The notes beneath the pieces are model-generated. The model made no database searches. It was not told the DNA's origin and saw only the letters and a program-made list of their open reading frames with translations. DNA of 64,000 nucleotides from Halochromatium glycolicum (GTDB taxonomy: Bacteria > Pseudomonadota > Gammaproteobacteria > Chromatiales > Chromatiaceae), in the NCBI RefSeq assembly GCF_016584085.1, contig NZ_NRSJ01000002.1, forward strand, positions 62,001 to 126,000. Reading direction: 5' to 3'. How positions within the stretch are numbered: position 1 is the first letter of the stretch; every line of letters begins with the position of its first letter. This document shows, piece after piece, positions 40,907-50,800 of this stretch. The translations under genes and the position numbers were made by a program.

Positions 40907-42250
40907 TCAGCGTTTGCGTCGGCTCGCCTTGCGGTGTAGGTCGTACTGCAGATCCTCCGGTCTGAGCGATTCGACCCAGCTCGCGGCTTCATCGTAACGG
41001 GCGTCCGCTACGCGCTCCTCGGCATTGGGCGCAAGCTTGAACACGGCAACAACCCTCTTTAGGCGCTCGGCCTCGGCCTCGACCTGATCGGCCGCCTGCG
41101 CGTCCTGCTTGACGAGCTCCGCATTCTGTCGGGTGACCTGATCCATCTCGGCGATCGCGCAGTTGACGCGGTCGATGCTTTGGCTCTGCTCGCGCGACGC
41201 CGACGCCATCTCGTCCATGAGCTGATTGACCTGGTGCACCGCTCGAACGATCTCGGCCATCGCATGGCCGGCTTTGTCAGCGCTGTCGGTACCCGTCCCA
41301 ATCCGGGTGACCGAGGCATCGACCAATGCCCGGATCTGCGTCGCCGCTTCGGCGCTGCGGCCCGCTAGATCGTGCACCTCGGCTGCGACCGCGCCGAACC
41401 CTTTGCCTTGCTCGCCGGCGCGGGCGGCTTCGACCGCGGCGTTCAGGGCGAGCATGTTGGTCTGGGATGCGATTGAATCGATCACCTTGATGACGTCAGT
41501 GATCTGCTCTGAGCCCTGGCTGATCTCGCGCATCGTCACGATGAGCTGATCGACGACCTTGCCGCTTGCGCCAGCGGTCTCGGCGGCCTCTTGGGCGAGG
41601 CGGGAGGCCTTCCGCGCATGCTCGGCATTCTGTTTGACCGTTGACGAGATCCGGTCCATGCGCGCGGCAGTCCGTCTCAGGCCGCTAGCCTGCTGCTCGA
41701 TCCGAGTGCGGAATGACTTGTTGACGCTTGCGACGTGCTTCGCTCCGCGGTGGACCGCTTCGCTGCTGAGACGAACCATCGCAATGGTTCGTGAAAGCCG
41801 CTGCTGCAATGCGGCGACAGCATTGAAGAGCTGCCCGATCTCGTTGCGCCCCGCCCGCTCGAGTGGCACGGACAGGTTGCCATAGGCCATCGCGTCGAAG
41901 CTTGCGACGACGCGCTGCAGCGGTCGGAGTACATTGCTCGTCACGCCCCAGACGACCAAGAGGGCGGCCAAGATCCCGAACGACAGGGCCCCCAGGATGG
42001 CGAGCCAGATGACATCGGCAGTCGCGATGAAGTCGCGTTGGGTCTGAGCCCCGACCTCGCCGGCATGGGGGGCGAGCTCGGCCACTGCGGTTCTTGACTG
42101 GTCGAGGAGAAAGAGGCTCAGTCCGCTGACTACGATCAGGAGTGTCAAGAAGGTTCCGAGGACCAGCATCCAGCTAGTCCGCATGCTCATGTCCTGCAAA
42201 CGTTGCCGCACTCTGCGCGGTCGTTGTCCGCCGTATGCCTCCCCGGCCAT
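40907..42250 (-). CDS. methyl-accepting chemotaxis protein with minimal periplasmic part
   Basis: This 447-residue receptor has two close membrane helices (about 28-50 and 80-103) with only about 30 residues between, so it has no proper periplasmic sensor. A HAMP domain (LRPLQRVVASFDAMAYGNLS) and a signalling domain with tip EQGKGFGAVAAEVHDLAGRS follow. It may sense through the membrane or via partners. It is the last gene after cheA-cheW on the same strand, 93 bases downstream of cheW. ATG 42250 is used; an ATG at 42190 is an alternative start. Confidence 0.9.
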   Translation of the reverse strand: MAGEAYGGQRPRRVRQRLQDMSMRTSWMLVLGTFLTLLIVVSGLSLFLLDQSRTAVAELAPHAGEVGAQTQRDFIATADVIWLAILGALSFGILAALLVVWGVTSNVLRPLQRVVASFDAMAYGNLSVPLERAGRNEIGQLFNAVAALQQRLSRTIAMVRLSSEAVHRGAKHVASVNKSFRTRIEQQASGLRRTAARMDRISSTVKQNAEHARKASRLAQEAAETAGASGKVVDQLIVTMREISQGSEQITDVIKVIDSIASQTNMLALNAAVEAARAGEQGKGFGAVAAEVHDLAGRSAEAATQIRALVDASVTRIGTGTDSADKAGHAMAEIVRAVHQVNQLMDEMASASREQSQSIDRVNCAIAEMDQVTRQNAELVKQDAQAADQVEAEAERLKRVVAVFKLAPNAEERVADARYDEAASWVESLRPEDLQYDLHRKASRRKR

Positions 42251-42343
42251 GGTCGATACACCTTAGGGCCTGCTCAGGTGGTGGCCAGGTGGTGCGCCCA
42301 ACTGGGCCGCTTCGTCGGATCAGCTCCTCTGGCGCTCCAAGCG

Positions 42344-42841
42344 CTATTCGCCGACCTGCTCCACCAGTGCCATCTCTTTGCTGGTCAGCAGCTTGTCGAT
42401 GTCGACGAGCACCAGCATCCGATTCTCCAGACTACCCAAGCCACTCAGGAAGTCGGCCGACATGGTAACGCCTAGCTCGGGCGCTGGCTTGATCTGATCA
42501 GGGGTCAATGTCATCACGTCTGAGACCCCGTCGACGACGATGCCGACGATCCGGTCCGAGACATTGACAACGATCACGACCGTTTGTCCGTCGTATTCGA
42601 CCTTATCGAGGTTGAATTTGATGCGCAGATCGACGATTGGAACGATGATCCCCCGGAGGTTGGTCACCCCTTTGATGAAGTCCGGGGCATTGGCAATACG
42701 GGTCACATTCTCGTAGCCCAGGATCTCCTGCACCTTGAGGATGTCGATCGCATACTCTTCTTCGCCAAGCGAAAACACGAGGAATTGCTGGTTATCGCCA
42801 TCGGCGGCCGCTTGAATATCCTCGGTGCTGTAACGGTTCAT
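42344..42841 (-). CDS. cheW: chemotaxis coupling protein CheW
   Basis: CheW couples receptors to CheA. The 165-residue protein has [36 protein letters not shown] and [20 protein letters not shown], all canonical. It starts 6 bases after cheA on the same strand and is surely cotranscribed with it. Confidence 0.97.
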   Translation of the reverse strand: MNRYSTEDIQAAADGDNQQFLVFSLGEEEYAIDILKVQEILGYENVTRIANAPDFIKGVTNLRGIIVPIVDLRIKFNLDKVEYDGQTVVIVVNVSDRIVGIVVDGVSDVMTLTPDQIKPAPELGVTMSADFLSGLGSLENRMLVLVDIDKLLTSKEMALVEQVGE

Positions 42842-42847
42842 GATGGA

Positions 42848-44977
42848 TCAACCTCCGCTGGATGAAAGCATGGTTTTGTCGGACGCCGGAGAGCCTGGCT
42901 GGGGCGCATCCTTCTTGCTCCGGCTCAGCTGGTGCAATCCAGGAATGTCGAGGATCAGCGCCACGCTGCCATCTCCGAGGATCGTTGCAGCGGACACCCC
43001 TGGCACCTTGCGGTAATTGGTCTCGAGGTTCTTGACGACGACCTGCTGCTGTCCAATCAGCTCATCGACGAGCAGGGCGTAGCGGCGTCCCTCGCCCTGG
43101 ACGATCACGGCAATGGAGCGCGTCGGGTCCGTTTCGGCCCCTGCGACGTCCAGGGCCTGATGGACCGCGACAACCGGCAGGTATTCATCGCGCACTCGCA
43201 GGACCTCGTCGCTGCCGGCCATCTGATAGAGGTCGTCCTTCGACGGCTGCAAGGATTGGAGCACGGTCGAGAGCGGGAGGATGAAGACCTCGTCGCCGAC
43301 CTTGATCGACATGCCATCGAGGATGGCAAGGGTCAGGGGCAGGACGATACGGATCGTCGTCCCTTGGCCGGGCGTCGACATGATCTGCACATGGCCGCCC
43401 ATGCCCTGGATGTTGCGCTTGACGACGTCCATACCGACACCGCGACCGGAGACATCGGTCACCTCTTTCGCGGTGGAGAACCCGGCCGCGAAGATGAGCT
43501 GCCAGACCTCGTCATCGCTCATGGTGTCCGATACGTTGAGCCCGCTCTCGCGCGCCTTTGCGAGGATGCGTTCGCGGCTCAGTCCCGCTCCGTCGTCGCT
43601 TACCTCGATGATGATGTTGCCGCCCTGATGGCGAGCGGACAGCGTCAGCTTTCCGGCACGCGGCTTCCCGGCTGCCTCGCGCTCGTCCGGCGACTCGATC
43701 CCATGATCCAGGCTGTTCCGGACCAGATGGGTCAGGGGGTCGATGATGCGCTCGGTGAGGCTCTTGTCGAGCTCTGTCGATTCGCCTTCGGTGGCAAGCT
43801 CGATCTGCTTACCGAGCTTGCTGGAGGTTTCCCGCACCACACGCGGAAACCGGCTGAACACGAAGTCCATTGGGATCATCCGGATCGACATCACGGCCTC
43901 TTGCAGATCTCGGGCATTGCGCTGCAGGAGGCTCATGCCGTTGATCAGCGAGGTGTTCGTGATACCCTCAAGCGTACTGACCGTCTGGTCGAGCATCGAC
44001 TGGGTAATGATCAGCTCACCAACCAGGTTGATGATTTGATCAACCTTTTCGACCGAGACCCGGATCGACGAGGATTCTCCGGCCTTGCTCTTGTTGGCCG
44101 GCTTCGCCGCGGGCTTCTTGGCTGTTGGCGGCTTCGGCTTTTCGTCCTGGACGCTCGGTGCGGATTGTTCGGCCGCTTTGCCTGGCTGCTGCTGCTCATT
44201 GGCCGCAGCGGGCTCGGGCTCCTTGGTTGGCGTCTCGGCGCTGCTCGGTGCGGCTGCTCGGGTCTCGACCTGCTCCGGCTCGATGATGAAGCACATCACC
44301 GACTCGATGTCGTCTGCGCTGGTCGTGGTCTCGAGTTCGACCTCGTAGCGCGCGTCATCACCGGATTGGGCCTGTATCGTGCCGAACTGCTCGAGCTCTT
44401 CGACCAACAGCTTCCGGTTCTCTTCGCTGACCCCAGAAAACGCCACGATCAGCCGTTGCCCGGCTTGCTCGTCTCCCACCTCGGCGGTCTGAGCGGGCGT
44501 TGAATCCTGTGCCGGTTTAGGCTCTTCGGCTGGCGCCGCCTCTTTTGGGGTCGCAGCCGCCGGCGCGCCGTTCTCCGGGGTGCTGCCGGCAATCTCTTCC
44601 AGGGCCAATTGCTGCAAGGTCTTGCAGATGCGCTCGAACGCCTCTTGGTCGGGCTCCTCGCCGTTGCGATATGCATTGAGCTGATCGTTCAACATATCCT
44701 TGGTTTCCAGAAAGACATCGACGATATCCTGACGCAGGGTGAGCTCACCGTGGCGCGCATGATCGAGCAGGTTTTCGAACAGGTGGGCCGTATTCTGCAA
44801 TACCTCGAAGCCAAAGGTCCCAGCGCCGCCTTTGATCGAGTGAACGGTGCGAAAGATTGCATTGAGCTGTTCGGAGTCCGGCTCCTCGACATCCAATTCG
44901 AGGAGATGGCGTTCCATGTCTGCCAATAATTCCTGTGCTTCTTCGAAGAAGGTATCGTAGAAATCGGTGATGTCCAT
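42848..44977 (-). CDS. cheA: chemotaxis sensor histidine kinase CheA
   Basis: This 709-residue protein has an Hpt domain with phospho-acceptor His46 (IFRTVHSIKGG) and a CheY/CheB-binding-type region (LIVAFSGVSEENRKLLVEEL). A Pro/Ala/Lys linker leads to the dimerisation helices with ELIITQSMLDQTVSTL. The kinase domain has LVRNSLDHGIESPDER (N box), VSDDGAGLSRERI (G1) and DVSGRGVGMDVVKRNI (G2). A C-terminal CheW-like domain follows. It heads cheA-cheW-mcp. The 228 bases up to flhC show no gene and probably hold its promoter, which I could not identify. Confidence 0.97.
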   Translation of the reverse strand: MDITDFYDTFFEEAQELLADMERHLLELDVEEPDSEQLNAIFRTVHSIKGGAGTFGFEVLQNTAHLFENLLDHARHGELTLRQDIVDVFLETKDMLNDQLNAYRNGEEPDQEAFERICKTLQQLALEEIAGSTPENGAPAAATPKEAAPAEEPKPAQDSTPAQTAEVGDEQAGQRLIVAFSGVSEENRKLLVEELEQFGTIQAQSGDDARYEVELETTTSADDIESVMCFIIEPEQVETRAAAPSSAETPTKEPEPAAANEQQQPGKAAEQSAPSVQDEKPKPPTAKKPAAKPANKSKAGESSSIRVSVEKVDQIINLVGELIITQSMLDQTVSTLEGITNTSLINGMSLLQRNARDLQEAVMSIRMIPMDFVFSRFPRVVRETSSKLGKQIELATEGESTELDKSLTERIIDPLTHLVRNSLDHGIESPDEREAAGKPRAGKLTLSARHQGGNIIIEVSDDGAGLSRERILAKARESGLNVSDTMSDDEVWQLIFAAGFSTAKEVTDVSGRGVGMDVVKRNIQGMGGHVQIMSTPGQGTTIRIVLPLTLAILDGMSIKVGDEVFILPLSTVLQSLQPSKDDLYQMAGSDEVLRVRDEYLPVVAVHQALDVAGAETDPTRSIAVIVQGEGRRYALLVDELIGQQQVVVKNLETNYRKVPGVSAATILGDGSVALILDIPGLHQLSRSKKDAPQPGSPASDKTMLSSSGG

Positions 44978-45205
44978 CCGCGTTTCCTGCTTCCGGCTGG
45001 TCGACTAAGAACGGTTGAGGGTGCGGGTATGCCAACGGCATACGGCCAGGCCGGGTCTTCCGGAGGCACGCTCTTCGAGGGGCTGGATGTGCTTGCAGTC
45101 AGGTCTAACTGTAAGGCATCGGTGCCCTATACGCGACCCAAGGCGAGCTGCAACAGGCCCGAGCTGTTGGGTAGAGCGGTTCAACGAATGCGGGCCAGGC
45201 ATCCG

Positions 45206-45772
45206 TCAAGCGCGATAACGCGCTGATACGGGTGCGTCTTTGCTTGCGGCATCTGTGCTGCGTAATGTCTTACCGGCTCGCGAGGGCGGCTGGCAGATGC
45301 CGCAGACGTAATCCTGGATCGGGGTATAGGTATGCACGACGAATTGCCCACCGCAGCGGGTGCAGCGGCCGAGTTGTAAGAGGTTGTTCTCGAAGAAGCG
45401 CATCAGGGTCCAGGCGCGCGTGAGCCCCAGCACCGCCTTTTGATCGTCAAGTCGGATCTGCTCTTGATAGAGACGGAATGCGCGCACGAATGCAGCGATC
45501 CGTTCACAGCCGCAGTCCTCGCGCAGACGCTGATAGATGTTGATGAAGAGCGAGGCATGGATGTTCGGCAGCCAGGTGGTGAACCAATCGGTCGAGAAGG
45601 GCAGCATCCCTTTCGGCGGGGACTTGCCGCGCAGCTCCTTGTACAGCTTGGTGAGGTAGGCGTGGCTCAGGTCCGTTTCGGTTTCGAGAACCTGCAGGCG
45701 TGCGCCAAGCTCGATCAGCTCGATCGCCAGCTGGACTTGCTGCATCTCTGTGACGGGGCTCTTGGATGACAA
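45206..45772 (-). CDS. flhC: flagellar master transcriptional activator FlhC
   Basis: FlhC joins FlhD in the FlhD4C2 complex that activates class II flagellar promoters with sigma-70. The 188-residue protein carries the four zinc-binding cysteines Cys137, Cys140, Cys157 and Cys160 (GRCTRCGGQF, YVCGICQPP), the numbering known for E. coli FlhC. Other matches are LPFSTDWFTTWLPNIHASLF and RAWTLMRFFENNLLQL. It starts 3 bases after flhD. Confidence 0.97.
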   Translation of the reverse strand: MSSKSPVTEMQQVQLAIELIELGARLQVLETETDLSHAYLTKLYKELRGKSPPKGMLPFSTDWFTTWLPNIHASLFINIYQRLREDCGCERIAAFVRAFRLYQEQIRLDDQKAVLGLTRAWTLMRFFENNLLQLGRCTRCGGQFVVHTYTPIQDYVCGICQPPSRAGKTLRSTDAASKDAPVSARYRA

Positions 45773-45775
45773 GGC

Positions 45776-46105
45776 TCAACTCTCGTTGGTGGCTGTTCCA
45801 AGATGAGAATGGGAGGCCATGATCACTGAGGAATGGAATCCCGATAGATTATGCTCCCGCGGCGGATGAGTAACGGTCCGCAGCTGCTCGGCGTCATCGT
45901 AAGCGAAGCGACAGAGCAGCTGGTTGGTCCGGGCGAGCCGAGCGAGTTGGGCGCCACTGAGCGATAACAACAGCTCGGCCATCTCGTCGTCGATCTTGAG
46001 CCGAAACATTGCGCTTGCCCGATCCGTCTGCAGCATACGCTGGGCAAGCAGCAGATAGGTCAGATTCAGCTCTTCGACTTCGTTGGTCAGGCTCGTTTCA
46101 CTCAT
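45776..46105 (-). CDS. flhD: flagellar master transcriptional regulator FlhD
   Basis: This 109-residue FlhD has the matching pattern [24 protein letters not shown] start (here [18 protein letters not shown]), [20 protein letters not shown] and [14 protein letters not shown]. It shares 4 bases with the upstream receptor gene (ATGA) and is followed by flhC, so the master regulator is translated as part of the flhB-to-flhC gene string, which differs from the separate flhDC operon of E. coli. Confidence 0.96.
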   Translation of the reverse strand: MSETSLTNEVEELNLTYLLLAQRMLQTDRASAMFRLKIDDEMAELLLSLSGAQLARLARTNQLLCRFAYDDAEQLRTVTHPPREHNLSGFHSSVIMASHSHLGTATNES

Positions 46106-47997
46106 GCAAAATGAAGGGGCTGATTCGGTTGCTGAGGCAGTGCCGCCGGTTCTTCGTCCGCGTCGGTGCCGAGCTCGAAGGCATCGATCAGTGCATTGAG
46201 ATGAGATGCCAGCTCGTTCATCTGCGCCGCGACCGATGAGGTTTGATTGACCATCGCGGCATTCTGCTGGGTGACGGTGTCCAGTTCAGTCACGGCGGTA
46301 TTGACCTCGGCGACCCCGGCGCTCTGTTCGCGCGTACTGGCGCTGATCTCCTCGAGCACATCGTGCACCTTATTGATGCTGGTGATGATCTCGCCCATCG
46401 TCTGGCTTGCTTGGCGGGCCCGGCCGGTGCCGAGGCGGGACGCTTCGACTGACTGCTCGAGCACGTTTCGGATCTCGTGGGCGGCGTTGCGCGAGCGTTC
46501 GGCCAGGTTGCGGACCTCCTGCGCGACCACTGCAAATCCGCGGCCATGCTCGCCGGCCCTTGCCGCCTCGACCGAGGCGTTGAGTGCGAGCAGGTTGGTC
46601 TGGAACGCGATGCCGTCGATCAGCGTCACGATGTCGGTGATGCGCGACGAGGCCTGGTCGATCTCTTGCATCGTGGTCTCGAGCTCCTGCATCGCAGAGG
46701 TCCCGCGCTCGACGGTTTCACTGGCCGAGGCGGACAGTCGGCTGGCTTGGCTTGCGGATTCTGCGCTGTGTGCGACCGTCGAGGCGATCTCCTCCATTGC
46801 TGCCGAGGTCTGTTGAAGGTTTGCCGCCGCCTGGTCGCTGCGCGACGCGAGCTCTCCGCTACTATGGGCCATCGTACTCGCTGTCTGCGAGACACCGCGT
46901 GCGCTCGTTCTCACTTCTTGCAACGTGGACTGCATCCGCGAGACGAAAGCGTTGAACTGATGGGCCAGCTCGGCGAGCTCATCCTGGCCCGAATCATCGA
47001 GCCGGCGGGTCAAATCACCCTCTCCTTGGGCGATATCCCCCATCGCAGCGGCGGTTCGCTTGATCGGTCCGGATATCGTCCGGGTGATCAGCAGCGCGAG
47101 GACCACACCGATGCCCAGTGTCACCGCAGCGATCACCAGCGCCGCATTGCGCGCCTCGGCCGCACGCGCGAGGTACGATGACCGGTCGAGTGCCACCTCC
47201 AGCACGCCGGCAGGCTCGCCCGAGAAGTCTGCGATCATCGCGCCCATCACAGCGAGCGGCGTGCCGTCGTCAGTCCTGTACTCGATCGGCCGCTCTCCGC
47301 TCAATGCGTCCTGCAATGCCTGCCGGCTCAACAAGGGCTGTTCGCCGCGCGTCGATGCGAAGCTCGTAAACCCCCTCCCCTCGGGGAGTCGCAAGGCCGC
47401 GTCAGCGCCGTACTGCGCCTTGAAACGCTCGAAGAAGTCCTGCCCAAAGCTCATGCCGAACTCCAAGGACCCGGTGTGAGCGCCCTCATGCTGCATCGGC
47501 ACGAGGCTGCGAATCCCAAGCCCAAACACCCCACGCTCGAGCCCAGAGACCGGTTCTTGCGAACGATTGGTCTCGATGATCGTTTTACGGATCGCAGTGA
47601 GATCGTCACCATAGCGATCAGGGCCATGGACCCTTAAGAAGGAGGTCGCCGGCGGCAGATGGAACTGAAACTGTGCGATGCCATGGTCCTTGCGCAGTGC
47701 GTCGAACCCTGGCACGAACCAGTCGGCCAGCTGCTCTCGGTCGCGCTCGGCAAACGCCTGCTGGACTTCCGGTATGCCAGCAATCAAGGTGCTCATTGCG
47801 CTGCCTTTGCGGCTCTCGGCTTCGAGCGCGGCAACCAAGTTCCCATGCAATGTGCGCAGCTCACGCTGCTCCGCCTCTCTGATCACCGCGTCGAGGCGAT
47901 TGAGCAGAAACGGGACGATGATGGCGATCGCGAGCACCAGCATCGCGATGAATCCAATCACGATACGCACGCTAATCGGGAAGCGATCTAGGCGCAT
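46102..47997 (-). CDS. methyl-accepting chemotaxis protein with Cache-like sensor
   Basis: This 631-residue receptor has TM1 (about 10-32), a large periplasmic domain of about 250 residues resembling a double Cache sensor ([39 protein letters not shown]), TM2 (about 285-307), a HAMP domain and a signalling domain with tip [23 protein letters not shown] 47997 has GAGG 9 bases upstream and is preferred over GTG 48021. It lies between motB and flhD, overlapping flhD by 4 bases. The ligand is unknown; this Cache type often binds small organic acids or amines, but that is only analogy. Confidence 0.92.
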   Translation of the reverse strand: MRLDRFPISVRIVIGFIAMLVLAIAIIVPFLLNRLDAVIREAEQRELRTLHGNLVAALEAESRKGSAMSTLIAGIPEVQQAFAERDREQLADWFVPGFDALRKDHGIAQFQFHLPPATSFLRVHGPDRYGDDLTAIRKTIIETNRSQEPVSGLERGVFGLGIRSLVPMQHEGAHTGSLEFGMSFGQDFFERFKAQYGADAALRLPEGRGFTSFASTRGEQPLLSRQALQDALSGERPIEYRTDDGTPLAVMGAMIADFSGEPAGVLEVALDRSSYLARAAEARNAALVIAAVTLGIGVVLALLITRTISGPIKRTAAAMGDIAQGEGDLTRRLDDSGQDELAELAHQFNAFVSRMQSTLQEVRTSARGVSQTASTMAHSSGELASRSDQAAANLQQTSAAMEEIASTVAHSAESASQASRLSASASETVERGTSAMQELETTMQEIDQASSRITDIVTLIDGIAFQTNLLALNASVEAARAGEHGRGFAVVAQEVRNLAERSRNAAHEIRNVLEQSVEASRLGTGRARQASQTMGEIITSINKVHDVLEEISASTREQSAGVAEVNTAVTELDTVTQQNAAMVNQTSSVAAQMNELASHLNALIDAFELGTDADEEPAALPQQPNQPLHFA

Positions 47998-48047
47998 GAG
48001 CGGGGTCCTCGTATCAGGCACGGCCAGGGTCCGGCGGGGGATGCCGA

Positions 48048-48728
48048 TTACAGGTTTTCCTTCACCAGGATCTCGACGCGCCGATTGGCGGCCCGACCGG
48101 CTGCTGTCTCGTTACTCTCCAGCGGCTCGGTGTCGGCATAACCGATTGCACGGAGGCGGTGCTCGGGAATACCCGCCTCGATGAAATAACGCAGTACGGC
48201 AATCGCTCGCGACATCGATAGCTCCCAATTCGATGGAAAACGCGCAGTCGAGATCGGAATATTGTCTGTGTGGCCTTCAACGGAGATCTGCCCATCGAAT
48301 GCCTCCAAGGTCGGCACCAGGGCCTTGATGACCTCACGACCGCTCGCGGTCAGCCTTGCATCACCGCTGGCAAACAGCAGATTGTCATCGATGCGGAGGG
48401 TGATGCCCTGTTCGCCCTGCGCAACACTGACCCCTTCGACGTCCAGGTCTTGGAAGCGCGGCTGCAGGCCAGCATTGCGAGGAAGGATGCCTTGGTTGCG
48501 CGGCTCGAGCCCCATCGTGCCAGGCTCGGTCCCGGCCGTGCCTTGTCTCGTCTGCTCGCCGGCCTGCTCCTGCCCGGTTTCGAGCTTGCCGCTGCCGGCA
48601 AGCGAAAGCAGGAGCACGAACAGCGTGATCAGCAGCGTCAGCACATCGAGGTAGCTCATCAGCCAGCTGTCGCCGTCTCCGCCGCCGGTCGCCTGCTGCA
48701 TGGCCCCCCTTGGATTGCGCTCGAGCAT
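48048..48728 (-). CDS. motB: flagellar stator protein MotB
   Basis: This 226-residue stator B subunit has one membrane helix containing the ion-binding Asp ([20 protein letters not shown]) and a C-terminal OmpA-like peptidoglycan-binding domain ([44 protein letters not shown]). ATG 48728 begins 1 base after the motA stop; frames further upstream overlap motA. MotB anchors the stator to the wall. The ion (proton or sodium) cannot be settled here. Confidence 0.92.
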   Translation of the reverse strand: MLERNPRGAMQQATGGGDGDSWLMSYLDVLTLLITLFVLLLSLAGSGKLETGQEQAGEQTRQGTAGTEPGTMGLEPRNQGILPRNAGLQPRFQDLDVEGVSVAQGEQGITLRIDDNLLFASGDARLTASGREVIKALVPTLEAFDGQISVEGHTDNIPISTARFPSNWELSMSRAIAVLRYFIEAGIPEHRLRAIGYADTEPLESNETAAGRAANRRVEILVKENL

Positions 48729-48729
48729 A

Positions 48730-49539
48730 TTAAGCCTTCTTATCGTCAAGACTGAAGCCGGGCTTGTTTGGGTCGCGGATTTCATCATGGTAGGTCGCGA
48801 CGAACGAATGCAGCGTCTCCTCGATAAACGAGGGCAGGCGGCGTTTTGTGATCAGCGAAATGCCTTCGAGCACCATGTTCATTGCGATCACGCGCTCCTC
48901 GGTGCGGCGCTCGAGCTTGACCGCGAAAGGCTTGAAGACCAGGTTTGCGAGCAGGATACCGTAGAAGGTCGTGAGCAGGGCAACGGCCATACGGGGGCCG
49001 ATCACCGCAATATCGCCCGCTTCCATGACCTCGAGCATGTTGACAAGCCCAACAAGGGTGCCAAGCATACCGAAAGCCGGTGCATAGGTCGCCATGGTGT
49101 GGAAGATTTGTGCCTCGGCGTGCTCTCGCGCCTTGAGTCGCGCGATACGCCAGCTCAGCAGATCGAAGATCTCCTGCTCCTTGGTATTCGCGATCACGAG
49201 CTGGATGCCGCTGCGCAGGAATGGATTGCGCGTCTGCTCGAGTGCCTTCTCGACGGCGCGCACGTCCCCTTTGAACCAGAGCCGGGCCATGTCCACCAGC
49301 TCTTTGATGTCGTCACGGGTATAGGTGTTTTCGCGTCGAAACACGACCCCGATCAGCCCGACGACCCGGATGACCTCGCGTAGGGGGTAGCTGATAAAGG
49401 TCGCCGCGAAGGTGCCGGCTACAACAATGCCCAAACCGGGCAGGTTGAGGAAGCTCTGCGGGGATTCCGCAGTAAAGAATAGGACGGTGGCAAGCAGCAG
49501 GATGCTTGAGAAGATGCCAATCAGCGTTGATGGATTCAT
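48730..49539 (-). CDS. motA: flagellar stator protein MotA
   Basis: This 269-residue stator A subunit has four membrane segments (two near the start, two around 150-200), with the conserved YAPAFGMLGTLVGLVNML and TTFYGILLANLVFKPFA helices. The charged cytoplasmic loop includes RNPFLRSGIQLV. The length and these helices look closer to the PomA/MotC type than to E. coli MotA. It starts 41 bases after fliA and is coupled to motB. Confidence 0.93.
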   Translation of the reverse strand: MNPSTLIGIFSSILLLATVLFFTAESPQSFLNLPGLGIVVAGTFAATFISYPLREVIRVVGLIGVVFRRENTYTRDDIKELVDMARLWFKGDVRAVEKALEQTRNPFLRSGIQLVIANTKEQEIFDLLSWRIARLKAREHAEAQIFHTMATYAPAFGMLGTLVGLVNMLEVMEAGDIAVIGPRMAVALLTTFYGILLANLVFKPFAVKLERRTEERVIAMNMVLEGISLITKRRLPSFIEETLHSFVATYHDEIRDPNKPGFSLDDKKA

Positions 49540-49580
49540 GATCCCCTGATGAATAACTGATGAATAAGCTGCGGAATGGA

Positions 49581-50294
49581 TTAAGCGCTGCCCGCTCCTT
49601 CATGGAGCTGGGCGCGCAGTCGGCTCAATGCTTGGCTATGGAGCTGACAGACGCGCGATTCGCTGACGCTGAGCACCGCACCGATCTCCTTGAGATTGAG
49701 CTCTTCCTGATAATAGAGCGCCATTAACAGCTTCTCCCGTTCGGGAAGCGCATCGATCGCCGCAATCAATCGGCTCCGCTGCTGTTGGTCGACGAGCTCG
49801 GCGAATTCGGGATCAGCGGGCCTGCTCGCGGCACCCGGCTCGACGCCCTCTTGGACCATCTCCTCGAACGGCAGGAACTGACCATTGTTGGTGTCGTTGA
49901 GGAGCTGGTGATAGTCGGCCAGATCCATCTTGAGCTCAGCGGCGATCTCGTGCTCGTCCGGCGCCCGGCCCAATCGCTGCTCGAGCTGTCGTACGGCCTC
50001 ATCGAGCTCGCGGGCATGGCGGCGGACGCTGCGTGGCAGCCAATCTCGGCTGCGCAGCTCGTCGAGCATGGCGCCGCGAATGCGTTGGCTCGCGAAGGTC
50101 GCGAAGCTTGCGCCCTGGCCCGCATCGAAGCGCCCGAGCGCCTCGAGCAGTCCTAAGGTCCCCGCTTGGATCAGGTCGTCTAGCTCGATACTCGATGGCA
50201 GTTTGACCTGCAGCGCGAGCGCTTGGCGGCGAACTTGCGGCAGATATTCGGCGATCAGCTCGTTCTGGTCGATCTTGCCTTTCGCGGTGTACAT
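49581..50294 (-). CDS. fliA: flagellar sigma factor sigma-28
   Basis: FliA directs RNA polymerase to late flagellar and chemotaxis promoters and is held back by FlgM (58323-58598). The 237-residue protein shows region 2 (LDDLIQAGTLGLLEALGRFD, FATFASQRIRGAMLDELRS, DWLPRSVRR), region 3 and region 4 (LPEREKLLMALYYQEELNLK, VSESRVCQLHSQALSRLR). It follows flhE after 19 bases. Two matching promoters are seen in this window, before fliD and before flgM. Confidence 0.96.
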   Translation of the reverse strand: MYTAKGKIDQNELIAEYLPQVRRQALALQVKLPSSIELDDLIQAGTLGLLEALGRFDAGQGASFATFASQRIRGAMLDELRSRDWLPRSVRRHARELDEAVRQLEQRLGRAPDEHEIAAELKMDLADYHQLLNDTNNGQFLPFEEMVQEGVEPGAASRPADPEFAELVDQQQRSRLIAAIDALPEREKLLMALYYQEELNLKEIGAVLSVSESRVCQLHSQALSRLRAQLHEGAGSA

Positions 50295-50313
50295 CCGGCT
50301 GGCCTGTCTGCCC

Positions 50314-50751
50314 TCAGGGGGCTTTGTGCTCGTAGTTGACGATGACCTGCAGCCCCTGCACCAAAACGGCCCGGCGTTGGCCCGGTCTCAGCGAAAAGCG
50401 AAAACGGAGCGGCTGATCTGCCGGCAATCCCATCAGCCCAGGGCTCCTGCCGCGCGCAGTCGGCAGCAGGATGCAGTCACCCGCCTGACAGAGCCGTGCT
50501 TGCACGGTGAGACCCACGGGTGCCCGGATACGCCACATCACCTCGCGGATCAGACTGCCGTTCGGGACCTCAACCGGCGGCGACAGCGGATCGGAAACGG
50601 TTTCACGGTCGCCCGCGATGACCCGAAGCGGCGGGGCCGACGCCACCCAGCTTCCATCGGCAACCGCCCACTCGGGGCCGAGCGACAGCAGACCGATGGC
50701 TAACGCGCAGATCACCCGCACAGGCCTGTTCGCGCGCGCGCCCGCCATCAT
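50314..50751 (-). CDS. flhE: flagellar protein FlhE
   Basis: This periplasmic protein of about 145 residues has a signal peptide (MAGARANRPVRVICALAIGL, cleaved after a VA-D site). The mature part matches FlhE: SWVASAPPLRV, VMWRIRAPVGLTVQARLCQA, CILLPTARG, PADQPLRFRFSL and the terminal LQVIVNYEH. FlhE is linked to proton leakage and export through the flagellar secretion system in Salmonella. The frame opens at 50796, but ATG 50751 gives a normal signal-peptide length. It lies between flhA and fliA, giving the enteric flhB-flhA-flhE order. Confidence 0.85.
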   Translation of the reverse strand: MMAGARANRPVRVICALAIGLLSLGPEWAVADGSWVASAPPLRVIAGDRETVSDPLSPPVEVPNGSLIREVMWRIRAPVGLTVQARLCQAGDCILLPTARGRSPGLMGLPADQPLRFRFSLRPGQRRAVLVQGLQVIVNYEHKAP

Positions 50752-50800
50752 CGCCTTTGGTCTTCTCACCGTAACCTGACCTGACCTCGAGCGCATGCTG

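Noticed and set aside
42932..44503. 523-codon open frame opposite cheA
   Set aside because: The CheA motifs are complete; the antisense frame is Asp/Leu/Arg-biased without features.
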